Below, piece after piece: positions 51,919-62,436 of a stretch of DNA of 64,000 nt. Both the position numbers and the translations under genes were made by a program. Below the pieces are notes generated by a model. It did not search any database, was not told the DNA's origin, and worked only from the letters and a program-made list of their open reading frames with translations. The stretch comes from Kutzneria kofuensis (GTDB lineage Bacteria; Actinomycetota; Actinomycetes; Mycobacteriales; Pseudonocardiaceae): NCBI RefSeq assembly GCF_014203355.1, contig NZ_JACHIR010000001.1, forward strand, positions 5,768,038 to 5,832,037. The letters run 5' to 3'. Numbering within the stretch: the stretch's first letter is position 1; each line of letters opens with the position of its first letter.

Positions 51919-53244
51919 GTGCCGGCCTCGCGCGCCACCCGTCAAGCCTGGGTGGTCTGGATCACCGCCGTCGTCGTCTACCTCTTCGCCGTCTTCCACC
52001 GCTCCTCGCTCGGTGTGGCCGGACTGGCCGCCGCCGACCGGTTCGGCGTCGGCCCCGCCGCGCTCAGCACGTTCACCGTGCTGCAGGTCTTCGTGTACGC
52101 CGCCATGCAGGTGCCGACCGGCCTGCTGGTGGACCGGTTCGGCCCGCGCAAGCTGCTCACCGCGGCCGCGATCTTCATGGGTCTCGGCCAGATCCTGTTC
52201 GCCGTCGCCGACAGCTACCCGCTGGGCCTGATCGCCCGCGGCGTGCTCGGCCTCGGTGACGCCATGACCTGGGTCAGCGTGCTGCGCCTGATCGGCGGGC
52301 ACTTCCCGGCCCGCAAGTACGCCGTGGTGATGTCGCTGTCGGCCATGATCGGCTCGGCCGGCAACCTCGTCGCCACCGTGCCGCTCACTCTCGCGCTGCA
52401 CAACGCCGGCTGGACGATGACGTTCCTCGTCGCCGGCGCCGCCACCGCCGTCTACGCCACCGTCGCCGCGACCCGGCTGCGTGATCTCCCGCACGGTGTG
52501 CCCGCGCCGGTCGTGGAGCGGGTCACGCCGCGTGAGGTCGTGCGCAACATCGCCGCCGCCTGGCGCACCCCCGGCACCCGGCTCGGCTTCTGGGTGCACT
52601 TCAGCACGATGGTCGCGCCGACCACGCTCGGCCTGCTGTGGGGCGTGCCGTATCTGGTGCAGGCGCAGGGACTCAGCGTCGAGACCGCCGGCTCCGTGCT
52701 CAGCCTGCTGGTGATCGGCGGCCTGATCCTCAGCCCGGTCGTCGGCACGCTGATCAGCCGCAATCCGGAGCTGCGCGTGCCGCTGGCCGCCGCCTACCTG
52801 GCCACTTCCGGCGCGCTGTGGACGTTGCTGCTGGCGCTGCCCGGCCGGATCCCGTTGTGGCTGCTGGTGATCGCCTTCGCGCTGTTCGCCGTCGGCGGTC
52901 CGGCCTCGTCCGTGGGCTTCGCGCTGGCCAAGGACTACACCCCGGCCCGGATCGTCGGCACCGCGACCGGCGTGGTCAACGTCGGCGGCTTCGTCGCCAC
53001 GACGATCGCCGCCCTGACGGTCGGTGTGCTGCTCGGCGTCACCGGCGGCCTCGGTGCGCAGAACGCCTTCCGCGTCGCCTTCGTGGCGATCTTGGTTGTG
53101 CAGTCGCTGGGCACCTGGCGGATGGCGATCTGGTGGCGGCGGGCCCGCGCCGTCGTGCTGCACGCCGCCGCCCGCGGCGAGGAAGTTCCCGTGCAACTTC
53201 GGCGCCGGCGCTGGGACGACGTCATCGAGCCCGCGGCGGCGTGA
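51919..53244 (+). CDS. Major facilitator superfamily transporter
   Basis: A 441-residue, 12-helix MFS permease. The RSSLGVAGLAAADRFG start, VPTGLLVDRFGPRKLL (motif A between helices 2 and 3), GLGDAMTWVSVLRLIGGHFPARKYA and the second-half KDYTPARIVGTATGVVNVGGF resemble nitrate/organic-anion-type MFS proteins. The substrate is unknown. GTG 51919 follows GGAAGGA (51908-51914). It is an insertion between dinF and truB, which are closer in related genomes. Confidence 0.88.
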   Translation: MPASRATRQAWVVWITAVVVYLFAVFHRSSLGVAGLAAADRFGVGPAALSTFTVLQVFVYAAMQVPTGLLVDRFGPRKLLTAAAIFMGLGQILFAVADSYPLGLIARGVLGLGDAMTWVSVLRLIGGHFPARKYAVVMSLSAMIGSAGNLVATVPLTLALHNAGWTMTFLVAGAATAVYATVAATRLRDLPHGVPAPVVERVTPREVVRNIAAAWRTPGTRLGFWVHFSTMVAPTTLGLLWGVPYLVQAQGLSVETAGSVLSLLVIGGLILSPVVGTLISRNPELRVPLAAAYLATSGALWTLLLALPGRIPLWLLVIAFALFAVGGPASSVGFALAKDYTPARIVGTATGVVNVGGFVATTIAALTVGVLLGVTGGLGAQNAFRVAFVAILVVQSLGTWRMAIWWRRARAVVLHAAARGEEVPVQLRRRRWDDVIEPAAA

Positions 53245-53258
53245 CAGAATATTCGGCT

Positions 53259-54191
53259 GTGTCACAACCGCTTCGCTCCCGACGTCCGCAGAACCGACAG
53301 CGCACGCCCGGCACCACCGCCAACGCCGGCCTGGTGGTCGTGGACAAGCCCGCCGGGCTGACCTCGCACGACGTGGTGGCCCGCGCCCGCCGGATCCTGG
53401 GCACACGCAAGGTCGGGCACGCCGGCACGCTGGACCCGATGGCGACCGGCGTGCTCGTGCTCGGCGTGGAGCGGGCCACCAAGCTGCTGGGGCATCTGGC
53501 CATGGACACCAAGGCCTACCTGGCGACGATCCGGCTCGGCGCGGCCACCACCACCGACGACGCCCAGGGTGAGATCACCTTCGAGGCCGACGGGTCCGAG
53601 GTGGACGAGGCCGAGGTGCGGGCCGGCATCGCCGAGCTGACCGGCGACATCCAGCAGGTGCCCAGCTCCGTCAGCGCCGTCAAGGTCGACGGCAAGCGCG
53701 CCTACGCCCGGGTGCGCGCCGGCGAAGAGGTCGAGCTCGCCGCCCGGCCCGTCACCGTCAGCCGCTTCGACCTGCTCCTGCTGCGGCGTGAGGACAAGGC
53801 CACCGAGCTGGACGTCATGGTCGAGTGCTCGTCCGGCACCTACGTCCGGGCGCTGGCCCGGGACCTCGGCCGGCGGCTCGGCGTCGGCGGCCACCTGGTG
53901 GCCCTGCGCCGGACCCGGGTCGGCCCGTTCGACCTGCGCACCGCCCGCACCCTGGAGCAGCTCGAGGAGGAGCCGGCGCTGTCGCTGGACCTCGCCGAGG
54001 CCGTCAACACGGCGTTCCCGCGCCACGACATCGACCTGCCGTCCGCGGCGGCGCTGTCGCACGGCCGGAAGCTGCCGGCCGCCGGCATCGACGGCCCGTA
54101 CGGGGTGTTCGGTCCGGACGGTCGGGCCTTGGCGTTGGCCGTGGACACGGAGGGTGTGGCAAAGCCGTTGGTGGTTCTGGCGGTCGACTAG
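53259..54191 (+). CDS. truB: tRNA pseudouridine(55) synthase
   Basis: A 310-residue TruB that makes the pseudouridine of the tRNA T-loop. GLVVVDKPAGLTSHDVV and VGHAGTLDPMATGVLVLG carry the catalytic Asp, RAYARVRAGEEVEL and CSSGTYVRALARDLG follow, and a short C-terminal PUA-like part is present (SHGRKLPAAG). GTG 53259 sits eight bases after CAGAAT and may be leaderless; GTG 53241, overlapping the MFS stop as GTGA, is the other candidate. Confidence 0.94.
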   Translation: MSQPLRSRRPQNRQRTPGTTANAGLVVVDKPAGLTSHDVVARARRILGTRKVGHAGTLDPMATGVLVLGVERATKLLGHLAMDTKAYLATIRLGAATTTDDAQGEITFEADGSEVDEAEVRAGIAELTGDIQQVPSSVSAVKVDGKRAYARVRAGEEVELAARPVTVSRFDLLLLRREDKATELDVMVECSSGTYVRALARDLGRRLGVGGHLVALRRTRVGPFDLRTARTLEQLEEEPALSLDLAEAVNTAFPRHDIDLPSAAALSHGRKLPAAGIDGPYGVFGPDGRALALAVDTEGVAKPLVVLAVD

Positions 54192-54201
54192 GCTCACAAC
54201 C

Positions 54202-55125
54202 GTGCAGCGCTGGCGTGGGCTTGAGCATCTTCCGAGCGGCTGGGGTCGCTGTGTCCTGACGATCGGCGTGTTCGACGGAGTGCACCGGGGACACCGGGAG
54301 CTGATCAGCCGGGCGGTGGAGCTGGCGGCGAAGCGGGACCTGCCGAGCGTGGTGATGACGTTCGACCCGCATCCGTCCGAAGTGGTCCGCCCGGGCAGCC
54401 ACCCGGCCCAGCTGACGACGCTCAAGCGCCGCGCCGACCTGGTGGAGGAGCTGGGCGTGGACGTGTTCTGCGTGCTGCCGTTCACCCCGGAGCTGTCCCG
54501 CATGCCGGCGGACGTGTTCGTGCACGAGCTGCTGGTGGAGCAGCTGCACGTGGCCGCCGTGGTGGTGGGGGAGAACTTCACCTTCGGCCGGGGCGCGGCC
54601 GGCGACGTGGCGCTGCTGCGCACGCTGGGCAGCCGCTTCGGCTTCACGGCCGAGGGCGAGAGCCTGGTCAGCGAGGACCACCTGGTCTACTCCTCGACGT
54701 ACATCAGGGCCTGCATCGACGCCGGCGACGTGGTGGCGGCCGAGCACGCGCTCGGCCGGCCGCACCGGCTGGAGGGCATCGTGGTCCGCGGCGACGGTCG
54801 GGGCCGCGACCTGGGCTTCCCGACGGCCAACCTGTCCACGCCGAAGTTCGCGGCGGTGCCGGCGGACGGCGTCTACGCGTGCCGCTTCATCCAGGGCGGC
54901 GCGGTGCGCGACGCGGCGGTGTCGGTCGGCACGAACCCCACGTTCTCCGGGCGGGAGCGCCGGGTGGAGGCGTTCGTGCTGGACGTCAGCGAGGACTTCT
55001 ACGGCCAGCGGGTGGCGCTGGACTTCGTGGCGCGGCTGCGCGGGCAGCTGAAGTTCGACTCCAGCGACGCCCTGGTCGAGCAGATGCATCTGGACGTCGA
55101 AGAGGCCCGGCGGCTGCTGGCCTGA
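54202..55125 (+). CDS. ribF: Bifunctional riboflavin kinase/FAD synthetase
   Basis: A 307-residue RibF that converts riboflavin to FMN and FAD. N-terminal nucleotidyltransferase: TIGVFDGVHRGHRELI, TFDPHPSEVV and YSSTYIRACIDAGD (residues 1-180). C-terminal flavokinase: GRGRDLGFPTANLSTP and TNPTFSGRERRVEAFVLD (about 185-305). GTG 54202 is seven bases after TAGGCT (54189-54194), a leaderless pattern, 10 bases past the truB stop. Confidence 0.95.
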   Translation: MQRWRGLEHLPSGWGRCVLTIGVFDGVHRGHRELISRAVELAAKRDLPSVVMTFDPHPSEVVRPGSHPAQLTTLKRRADLVEELGVDVFCVLPFTPELSRMPADVFVHELLVEQLHVAAVVVGENFTFGRGAAGDVALLRTLGSRFGFTAEGESLVSEDHLVYSSTYIRACIDAGDVVAAEHALGRPHRLEGIVVRGDGRGRDLGFPTANLSTPKFAAVPADGVYACRFIQGGAVRDAAVSVGTNPTFSGRERRVEAFVLDVSEDFYGQRVALDFVARLRGQLKFDSSDALVEQMHLDVEEARRLLA

Positions 55126-55167
55126 ACGGCCGTCTCCACCCCGCGCGATCAGCTACGATCGCCGCGC

Positions 55168-55692
55168 GTGCGAATGCAAACCGGACATGTCGACGCGGAA
55201 GGGGGACACTTGGAGGACCACAAGATCGTCCAGCGCAACCTGGCGCTGCAACGTGAGTGGTACGGCGAGCCGCTCGGGGACCGGGTCCGCCGGCTCGTGG
55301 TGGCGTTCGACATCTCCCAGGCCTACCTCGCCGACGTGCTGGGGATCAGCGCGCCGATGCTGAGCCAGGTGATGAGCGGCCGCCGCGCCAAGATCGGCAA
55401 TCCCGCCGTGCTGGCCCGGTTGATCATGCTCGAACGCAAGATCCTCACCCCCGGCGTCGCCGCCGGCGACCGCCCGGCCATGCAGCAGGCCCTCGACGAC
55501 GTGCGGGAGTCCCGGCCGACTGTGGACCGCGACGCGCTGCCGGTGCACGACGGCCGCGCCGACGTCGCCGCCGTGCAGGCGCTGCGCCGGGTCGCCCGAC
55601 CGGAGGACCTGACCCAGGCCGCCGAGACGGTCCGCGACCGCCACCCCTGGCTGGCCGAACTGCTGCGCCGCGCGGCGTTCCCCCAGGTGTGA
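55168..55692 (+). CDS. XRE-type helix-turn-helix DNA-binding protein
   Basis: A 174-residue protein with one XRE/HTH domain (about residues 36-85: RRLVVAFDISQAYLADVLGISAPMLSQVMSGRRAKIGNP) and a helical C-terminus of unknown role. It matches a conserved actinomycete regulator found near ribF-rpsO, from memory. GTG 55168 lies eight bases after TACGAT (leaderless pattern); TTG 55210, with AGGGGG just upstream, is a second plausible start. A MITE-like element begins five bases after the stop. Confidence 0.8.
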   Translation: MRMQTGHVDAEGGHLEDHKIVQRNLALQREWYGEPLGDRVRRLVVAFDISQAYLADVLGISAPMLSQVMSGRRAKIGNPAVLARLIMLERKILTPGVAAGDRPAMQQALDDVRESRPTVDRDALPVHDGRADVAAVQALRRVARPEDLTQAAETVRDRHPWLAELLRRAAFPQV

Positions 55693-55696
55693 GGCT

Positions 55697-55898
55697 GTGC
55701 TCGTGCCGCGCGTTCCGCGCGGGGCTCGGCCCCCTTTGAGCCGATGCCTCGCCCTTGCCGTATTTCGCCCGCCGCGTCGGCTGGGTGGTGGGGTGCGTCG
55801 AGTGGCGGCGGCCGAAATCCGCCGACCGTGCGAAGCATCGGCGGGGCCTCGCGCTCCCCGTGCCGACGGCACCCGCGCGGAACGCGCGGCATCAGCAC
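55697..55898. mobile_element. 202-bp MITE-like palindromic element
   Basis: The ends are inverted repeats: TGCCGCGCGTTCCGCGCGGG at 55704-55723 has a perfect 20-bp complement at 55872-55891, within about 32-bp arms (GTGCT.. at 55697, ..AGCAC at 55898). The interior keeps pairing (CCGATGC/GCATCGG, TTTCG.CCGCCG/CGGCGG.CGAAA), so the whole element can fold as one imperfect hairpin. No convincing coding frame is inside and no target duplication is obvious. It lies between the XRE gene and the rpsO promoter. Confidence 0.7.
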
Positions 55899-56159
55899 GG
55901 CAAATCACTCGACGTATCCGCTCTTTCGGGTTACAAAGGACCTTGGTGGACGTCGAGCGAGCTGGTGCTCATGCGGAGCGAGCGGACCCCGAGCGGGTAC
56001 CGCTATTCGGCCCTCGGCGCGGTGCTGCTGCGCGGCCGTTCGTGAACACCTGCTAACCTCGGTGTTTGGGTCCGGCTGCGGTCCGTGGCGGCCGGTACCG
56101 ACAACCCCCTGTTCAAGGGGGCCGCACGGGACGACCGCGACAGGAATGAGAGCACAGAA
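55899..56159. other. Intergenic region and leader upstream of rpsO
   Basis: No gene is supported in these 261 bases. TAACCT at 56054-56059 is a candidate -10 box for rpsO, and CCCCctgttcaaGGGG near 56104 is a small hairpin in the leader. The open frames across the region have shadow-like composition and no ribosome sites. Confidence 0.5.
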
Positions 56160-56429
56160 GTGGCACTGTCCACCGAGCAGAAGAAGTCCATCCTCGCCGA
56201 GTACGGCTTGAAGGACGGGGACACCGGATCTCCCGAGGCCCAGATCGCGCTGCTGAGCAAGCGCATCAGCGACCTCACCGAGCACCTGCGTTTCCACAAG
56301 CACGACCACCACTCCCGTCGTGGCCTGCTGCTGATGGTCGGCCGCCGCCGTCGGCTGCTGAACTACCTGACCAAGACCGACATCGAGCGCTACCGGTCGC
56401 TGATCCAGCGGCTCGGCCTGCGTCGATGA
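56160..56429 (+). CDS. rpsO: 30S ribosomal protein S15
   Basis: An 89-residue S15, the usual length: [63 protein letters not shown], then [13 protein letters not shown] at the end. It binds 16S rRNA helix 22 and nucleates the 30S platform. The start is GTG 56160 with only a weak AGAG upstream. It is followed by a 10-bp hairpin and the pnp leader, the classic rpsO-pnp arrangement. Confidence 0.97.
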   Translation: MALSTEQKKSILAEYGLKDGDTGSPEAQIALLSKRISDLTEHLRFHKHDHHSRRGLLLMVGRRRRLLNYLTKTDIERYRSLIQRLGLRR

Positions 56430-56435
56430 GCAGCG

Positions 56436-56465
56436 AGGGGGAGCGGCCGACGGTCGCTCCCCCTC
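56436..56465 (+). terminator. Hairpin between rpsO and pnp
   Basis: AGGGGGAGCG (56436-56445) and CGCTCCCCCT (56456-56465) form a perfect 10-bp stem with a 10-base loop seven bases after the rpsO stop. It probably terminates or attenuates transcription before pnp. Confidence 0.82.
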
Positions 56466-56533
56466 TCCGCAAGTAGAACCCCAAAAAAGAGAACAACGGG
56501 ACACGCGCAGCGGCGCACGGCGAGTACGGGTAC

Positions 56534-56590
56534 GCCGGTCCTCGGTAGTGGTCCCCGGGAGCATCCCGCGGACTTCGATCGAAGACCGGC
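56534..56590 (+). promoter_or_regulatory. Structured pnp leader (possible RNase III/PNPase autoregulation hairpin)
   Basis: GCCGGTC (56534-56540) pairs with GACCGGC (56584-56590), and inside it GTCC-c-CGGGA pairs with TCCCG-c-GGAC (56551-56572) followed by the palindrome CTTCGATCGAAG. In E. coli and Streptomyces the pnp leader hairpin is cut by RNase III and used for autoregulation; by position this could be the equivalent. Confidence 0.55.
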
Positions 56591-56641
56591 CTCGTCGCCA
56601 GGGACCGCGGGCGTCTCCCTGTGACGAGGAGAACCAACTAC

Positions 56642-58875
56642 ATGACCGATTTCGAGGTCCACGAGACCACCGCCGTCATCGACAACGGCGCGTACGGCAA
56701 GCGTGTCGTCCGCTTCGAGACGGGCCGGCTGGCCCGCCAGGCCGCCGGCAGCGTCGTCGCCTACCTGGACGACGAGACCATGCTGCTGAGCGCCACCACG
56801 GCGTCCAAGCACCCGAAGGACCACTTCGACTTCTTCCCGCTGACGGTGGACGTCGAGGAGCGGATGTACGCCGTCGGCCGCATCCCCGGCGCCTTCTTCC
56901 GCCGCGAGGGCCGTCCCTCCACGGACGCGATCCTCACCTGCCGCCTGATCGACCGCCCGTTGCGCCCGTCCTTCGTGGACGGCCTGCGCAACGAGATCCA
57001 GGTCGTCATCACCGTGCAGAGCCTCAACCCGCAGGACCTGTACGACGTGGTCGCGATCAACGCCGCGTCCGCCTCCACCCAGCTCGCCGGCCTGCCGTTC
57101 TCCGGCCCGATCGGCGGCGTGCGCGTCGCCCTGATCGAGGGCCAGTGGGTCGCGTTCCCGACCCACGAGCAGCTGGAGAAGGCCGTTTTCGACATGGTCG
57201 TGGCCGGTCGCATCGTCGGCGACGACGTGGCGATCATGATGGTCGAGGCCGAGGCGACCGAGAACGTGATCGACCTGGTCGGCGCGGGCGCTCAGGCCCC
57301 CAACGAGCAGATCGTGGCCGCCGGCCTGGAGGCCGCGAAGCCGTTCATCCGCGCGCTGTGCGTGGCCCAGCAGGAGCTGGCCGAGAAGGCCGCCAAGCCG
57401 ACCGGCGAGTTCCCGCTGTACCCGGCCTACCAGCCGGACGCCTTCGAGGCCGTCGCCGCCGCGGTGACCGACGACCTGGCGCAGGCGCTGACCATCGCCG
57501 GCAAGCAGGAGCGCGAGAGCCGGCTGGACGAGGTCAAGGCGCTGGCGCTGGAGAAGGTCGGCGTGGGCGAGGGCGACGCCTTCGAGGGCCGCGAGAAGGA
57601 GATCGGCGCCGCGTTCCGGTCGCTGACCAAGAAGCTGGTCCGCCAGCGCGTGCTGCGCGACAAGATCCGCATCGACGGCCGTGGCCTCACCGACATCCGG
57701 CAGCTGTCCGCCGAGGTCGCGCTGATCCCGCGGGCGCACGGTTCGGCGCTGTTCGAGCGCGGCGAGACCCAGATCCTGGGCGTCACCACGCTGAACATGC
57801 TGCGCATGGAGCAGCAGATCGACTCGCTGTCCCCGGAGACGCACAAGCGCTACCTGCACCACTACAACTTCCCGCCGTTCTCCACCGGTGAGACCGGCCG
57901 GGTCGGCTCGCCCAAGCGGCGCGAGATCGGCCACGGCGCGCTGGCCGAGCGGGCGCTGGTGCCGGTGCTGCCCAAGCGGGACGAGTTCCCGTACGCGATC
58001 CGCCAGGTCTCCGAGGCGCTGGGCTCCAACGGCTCCACCTCGATGGGCTCGGTCTGCGCCTCCACCATGTCGCTGCTCAACGCCGGTGTGCCGCTGAAGG
58101 CCCCGGTCGCCGGCATCGCCATGGGCCTGGTGTCCGACGAGGTCGACGGCGAGACCCGCTACGTCGCGCTGACCGACATCCTGGGCGCGGAGGACGCGTT
58201 CGGCGACATGGACTTCAAGGTCGCCGGCACCAAGGAGTTCGTGACCGCGCTGCAGCTGGACACCAAGCTGGACGGCATCCCGTCCGAGGTGCTGGCCCAG
58301 GCGCTGGGCCAGGCCCGCGACGCCCGGCTGACCATCCTCGAGGTGATCGAGGAGGCCATCGACCGACCGGACGAGATGTCCCCGTTCGCGCCGCGCGTCA
58401 CCGCGATCAACATCCCGGTCGACAAGATCGGCGAGGTGATCGGCCCCAAGGGCAAGATGATCAACTCGATCACCGAGCAGACCGGCGCCGACATCTCCAT
58501 CGAGGACGACGGCACGATCTACGTCGGCGCGGCCGACGGGCCGTCGGCCGAGGCGGCCATCGGCCTGATCAACGCGATCGCCAACCCGCAGCTGCCCAAG
58601 GTGGGCGAGCGCTTCCTGGGCACGGTCGTCAAGACCGCCGCCTTCGGCGCGTTCGTCTCGCTGCTGCCCGGCCGCGACGGCCTGGTGCACATCTCCAAGC
58701 TGGGCAACGGCAAGCGCATCGCCAAGGTGGAGGACGTCGTCAAGGTCGGCGACAAGCTCCGCGTGGAGATCGCCGACATCGACAACCGCGGCAAGATCAG
58801 CCTGGTCCTCGTGACCGAGGACGAGGCCGCCGCGGCGGAGGCCCCGAACACCGAGCAGCCGGAGCCGGCCGCCCA

Positions 58876-58879
<4 letters not shown>
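56642..58879 (+). CDS. pnp: Polyribonucleotide nucleotidyltransferase (PNPase, GpsI)
   Basis: A 745-residue PNPase: two RNase PH domains (about 10-150 and 340-560, with [30 protein letters not shown] and [10 protein letters not shown]-type blocks), a KH domain ([27 protein letters not shown]) and S1 ([28 protein letters not shown]). It degrades RNA 3'-5' with phosphate and can add tails. GAGGAG precedes ATG 56642. The stop overlaps the peptidase start as GTGA. Confidence 0.97.
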
Positions 58880-61025
<2,146 letters not shown>

Positions 61026-61037
61026 GGAGGCCCAGAA

Positions 61038-61475
61038 ATCAAGGCACTGTGGACGGCGATCGCCCTGACGGCCGCGCTGGTCGTCTACTTCGTGCTGCTT
61101 GCCGAACGGGCCGTGCTGCTGATTGAGGCGGGCGGCCTGGTCGGCATCACGCTCGGGGCCGCCGTCCTGATCCTGCCGGTGCTGGGCGTCTGGTTCGTGG
61201 TGGCGCAGTGGCGGAACGGGATCAAGATCGACCGGCTGGCCCGGCGGCTGGAGGCGGAGGGCGGCCTGCCCGACGTCTCCGGCCTGCCGCGCCGGCCGTC
61301 CGGACGGGTCGACCGGGACGCCGCCGACGAGTGGTTCGCGCAGCGCAAGGTCGAGGTGGAACAGTCCCCCGAGGACTGGCGCGCCTGGTTCCGGCTGGCC
61401 CACGCCTACGACGTGGCCGGCGACCGGGGGCGGGCGCGGGAGGCCATGCGGAAGGCGATCGAGCTTGGTGGCTGA
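61038..61475 (+). CDS. Membrane protein with TPR-like C-terminus, apparent ATC start
   Basis: The frame encodes two membrane helices (ALWTAIALTAALVVYF and ITLGAAVLILPVLGVWFVV) and a cytoplasmic helical part ending in a TPR-like unit (DWRAWFRLAHAYDVAGDRGRAREAMRKAIELG). AAGGAGG at 61024-61030 is seven bases before the codon ATC at 61038, and no ATG, GTG or TTG lies between the two. The first conventional start, GTG 61092, cuts the first helix. So translation probably begins at ATC, giving 145 residues. A similar membrane protein lies by dapB in mycobacteria (from memory). Confidence 0.65.
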   Translation: MKALWTAIALTAALVVYFVLLAERAVLLIEAGGLVGITLGAAVLILPVLGVWFVVAQWRNGIKIDRLARRLEAEGGLPDVSGLPRRPSGRVDRDAADEWFAQRKVEVEQSPEDWRAWFRLAHAYDVAGDRGRAREAMRKAIELGG

Positions 61476-62337
61476 TCGCCGTTTCTCCGGTAAGGTCGAC
61501 GCGGGGGCAGAGAGTCGTGGGGCCACTGTGGGATTACGGAGTTGGGTACCGGCCGAGGTTGACGTCACCAAGCCGAGTGCCGCGCGCGTGTACGACGCCT
61601 TCCTGGGTGGCGGCCACAACTTCGCCGCCGACCGTGAGTTCGCGCGCCGCGCCGAGCAGGTGCTGCCGGGCGTCACGGTGTCCAGCCGGGCCAACCGGAA
61701 GTTCCTGCGGCGGGTCGTGACGTACGCGGCCGCCCAGGGCATCCGCCAGTTCCTGGACATCGGCTCGGGCATTCCGACCGCCGGCAACGTGCACGAGATC
61801 GCGCTGCAGGCCAGCGCCGACAGCCGCATCGTCTACGTGGACAACGAGGCGGTCGCGGTCGCGCACAGCGAGCTGATGCTGGCCGACGTGCCGCAGGCCA
61901 AGGTGATCGACGCCGACCTGCGCTCGCCCGGCGAGGTGCTCAACCACGCCGTGGTCCGCGAGATGATCGACTTCGACCGGCCGGTGCTGCTGCTGATGCT
62001 GGCCGTGCTGCACTTCGTGCCGGAGCCGGCCGACCTGGGGCCGCTGATCGAGCGGTACCGCAACAAGCTCGCCCCGGGCAGCATGCTGGCCATCACCCAC
62101 GCCACCGGCGACCACCGGCCCAAGGAGCAGGAGGAGGGGCTGGTGAACCTGTACTCGAAGAGCACCAACACGGCGTTCAACCGGTCCCGCAAGCAGATCG
62201 CGGCGCTGTTCGGCGACTTCGAGATGGTGGAGCCGGGCGCGGTCTACGTGCCGGAGTGGCGGCCCGACGAGGGCGAGGCCGAGGAGCACCCCGAGCGCTT
62301 CCTCTTCTTCGGCGGCGTAGGCGTCAAACCCGCCTGA
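61468..62337 (+). CDS. SAM-dependent methyltransferase, SAV2177/DUF574 family
   Basis: A 289-residue paralogue of the protein at 23090-23920: PSAARVYDAFLGGGHNFAADREF, FLDIGSGIPTAGNVHEIA, IVYVDNEAVAVAHSELM and VPEWRPDEG. The methyl acceptor is unknown. GTG 61468 overlaps the preceding membrane protein gene by eight bases; the conserved part begins about residue 30, so later starts are possible. A nested hairpin begins directly after its stop. Confidence 0.88.
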   Translation: MADRRFSGKVDAGAESRGATVGLRSWVPAEVDVTKPSAARVYDAFLGGGHNFAADREFARRAEQVLPGVTVSSRANRKFLRRVVTYAAAQGIRQFLDIGSGIPTAGNVHEIALQASADSRIVYVDNEAVAVAHSELMLADVPQAKVIDADLRSPGEVLNHAVVREMIDFDRPVLLLMLAVLHFVPEPADLGPLIERYRNKLAPGSMLAITHATGDHRPKEQEEGLVNLYSKSTNTAFNRSRKQIAALFGDFEMVEPGAVYVPEWRPDEGEAEEHPERFLFFGGVGVKPA

Positions 62338-62434
62338 CCCCGCGAGTCACGCTCTCAGGCAGTGCGAATGTCGGTTTCGGGCATCGGCTGCCCGAAACCG
62401 ACATTCGGTGTGCCCCAGAGCGTGACTCGCGGGG
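62338..62434. terminator. Nested 18+18-bp hairpin between convergent genes
   Basis: Outer arms CCCCGCGAGTCACGCTCT (62338-62355) and its perfect complement (62417-62434); inner arms GAATGTCGGTTTCGGGCA (62366-62383) and its perfect complement (62389-62406); a 5-base loop. The two stems are split by 10-base unpaired strands. It starts at the base after the methyltransferase stop and ends two bases before the alpha-galactosidase stop, so a bidirectional terminator role is likely. Confidence 0.88.
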
Positions 62435-62436
62435 GT

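Noticed and set aside
55755-56056. Short overlapping open frames between the XRE gene and rpsO
   Set aside because: They cover the inverted-repeat element and the rpsO promoter region; composition is shadow-like and no start has a ribosome site.
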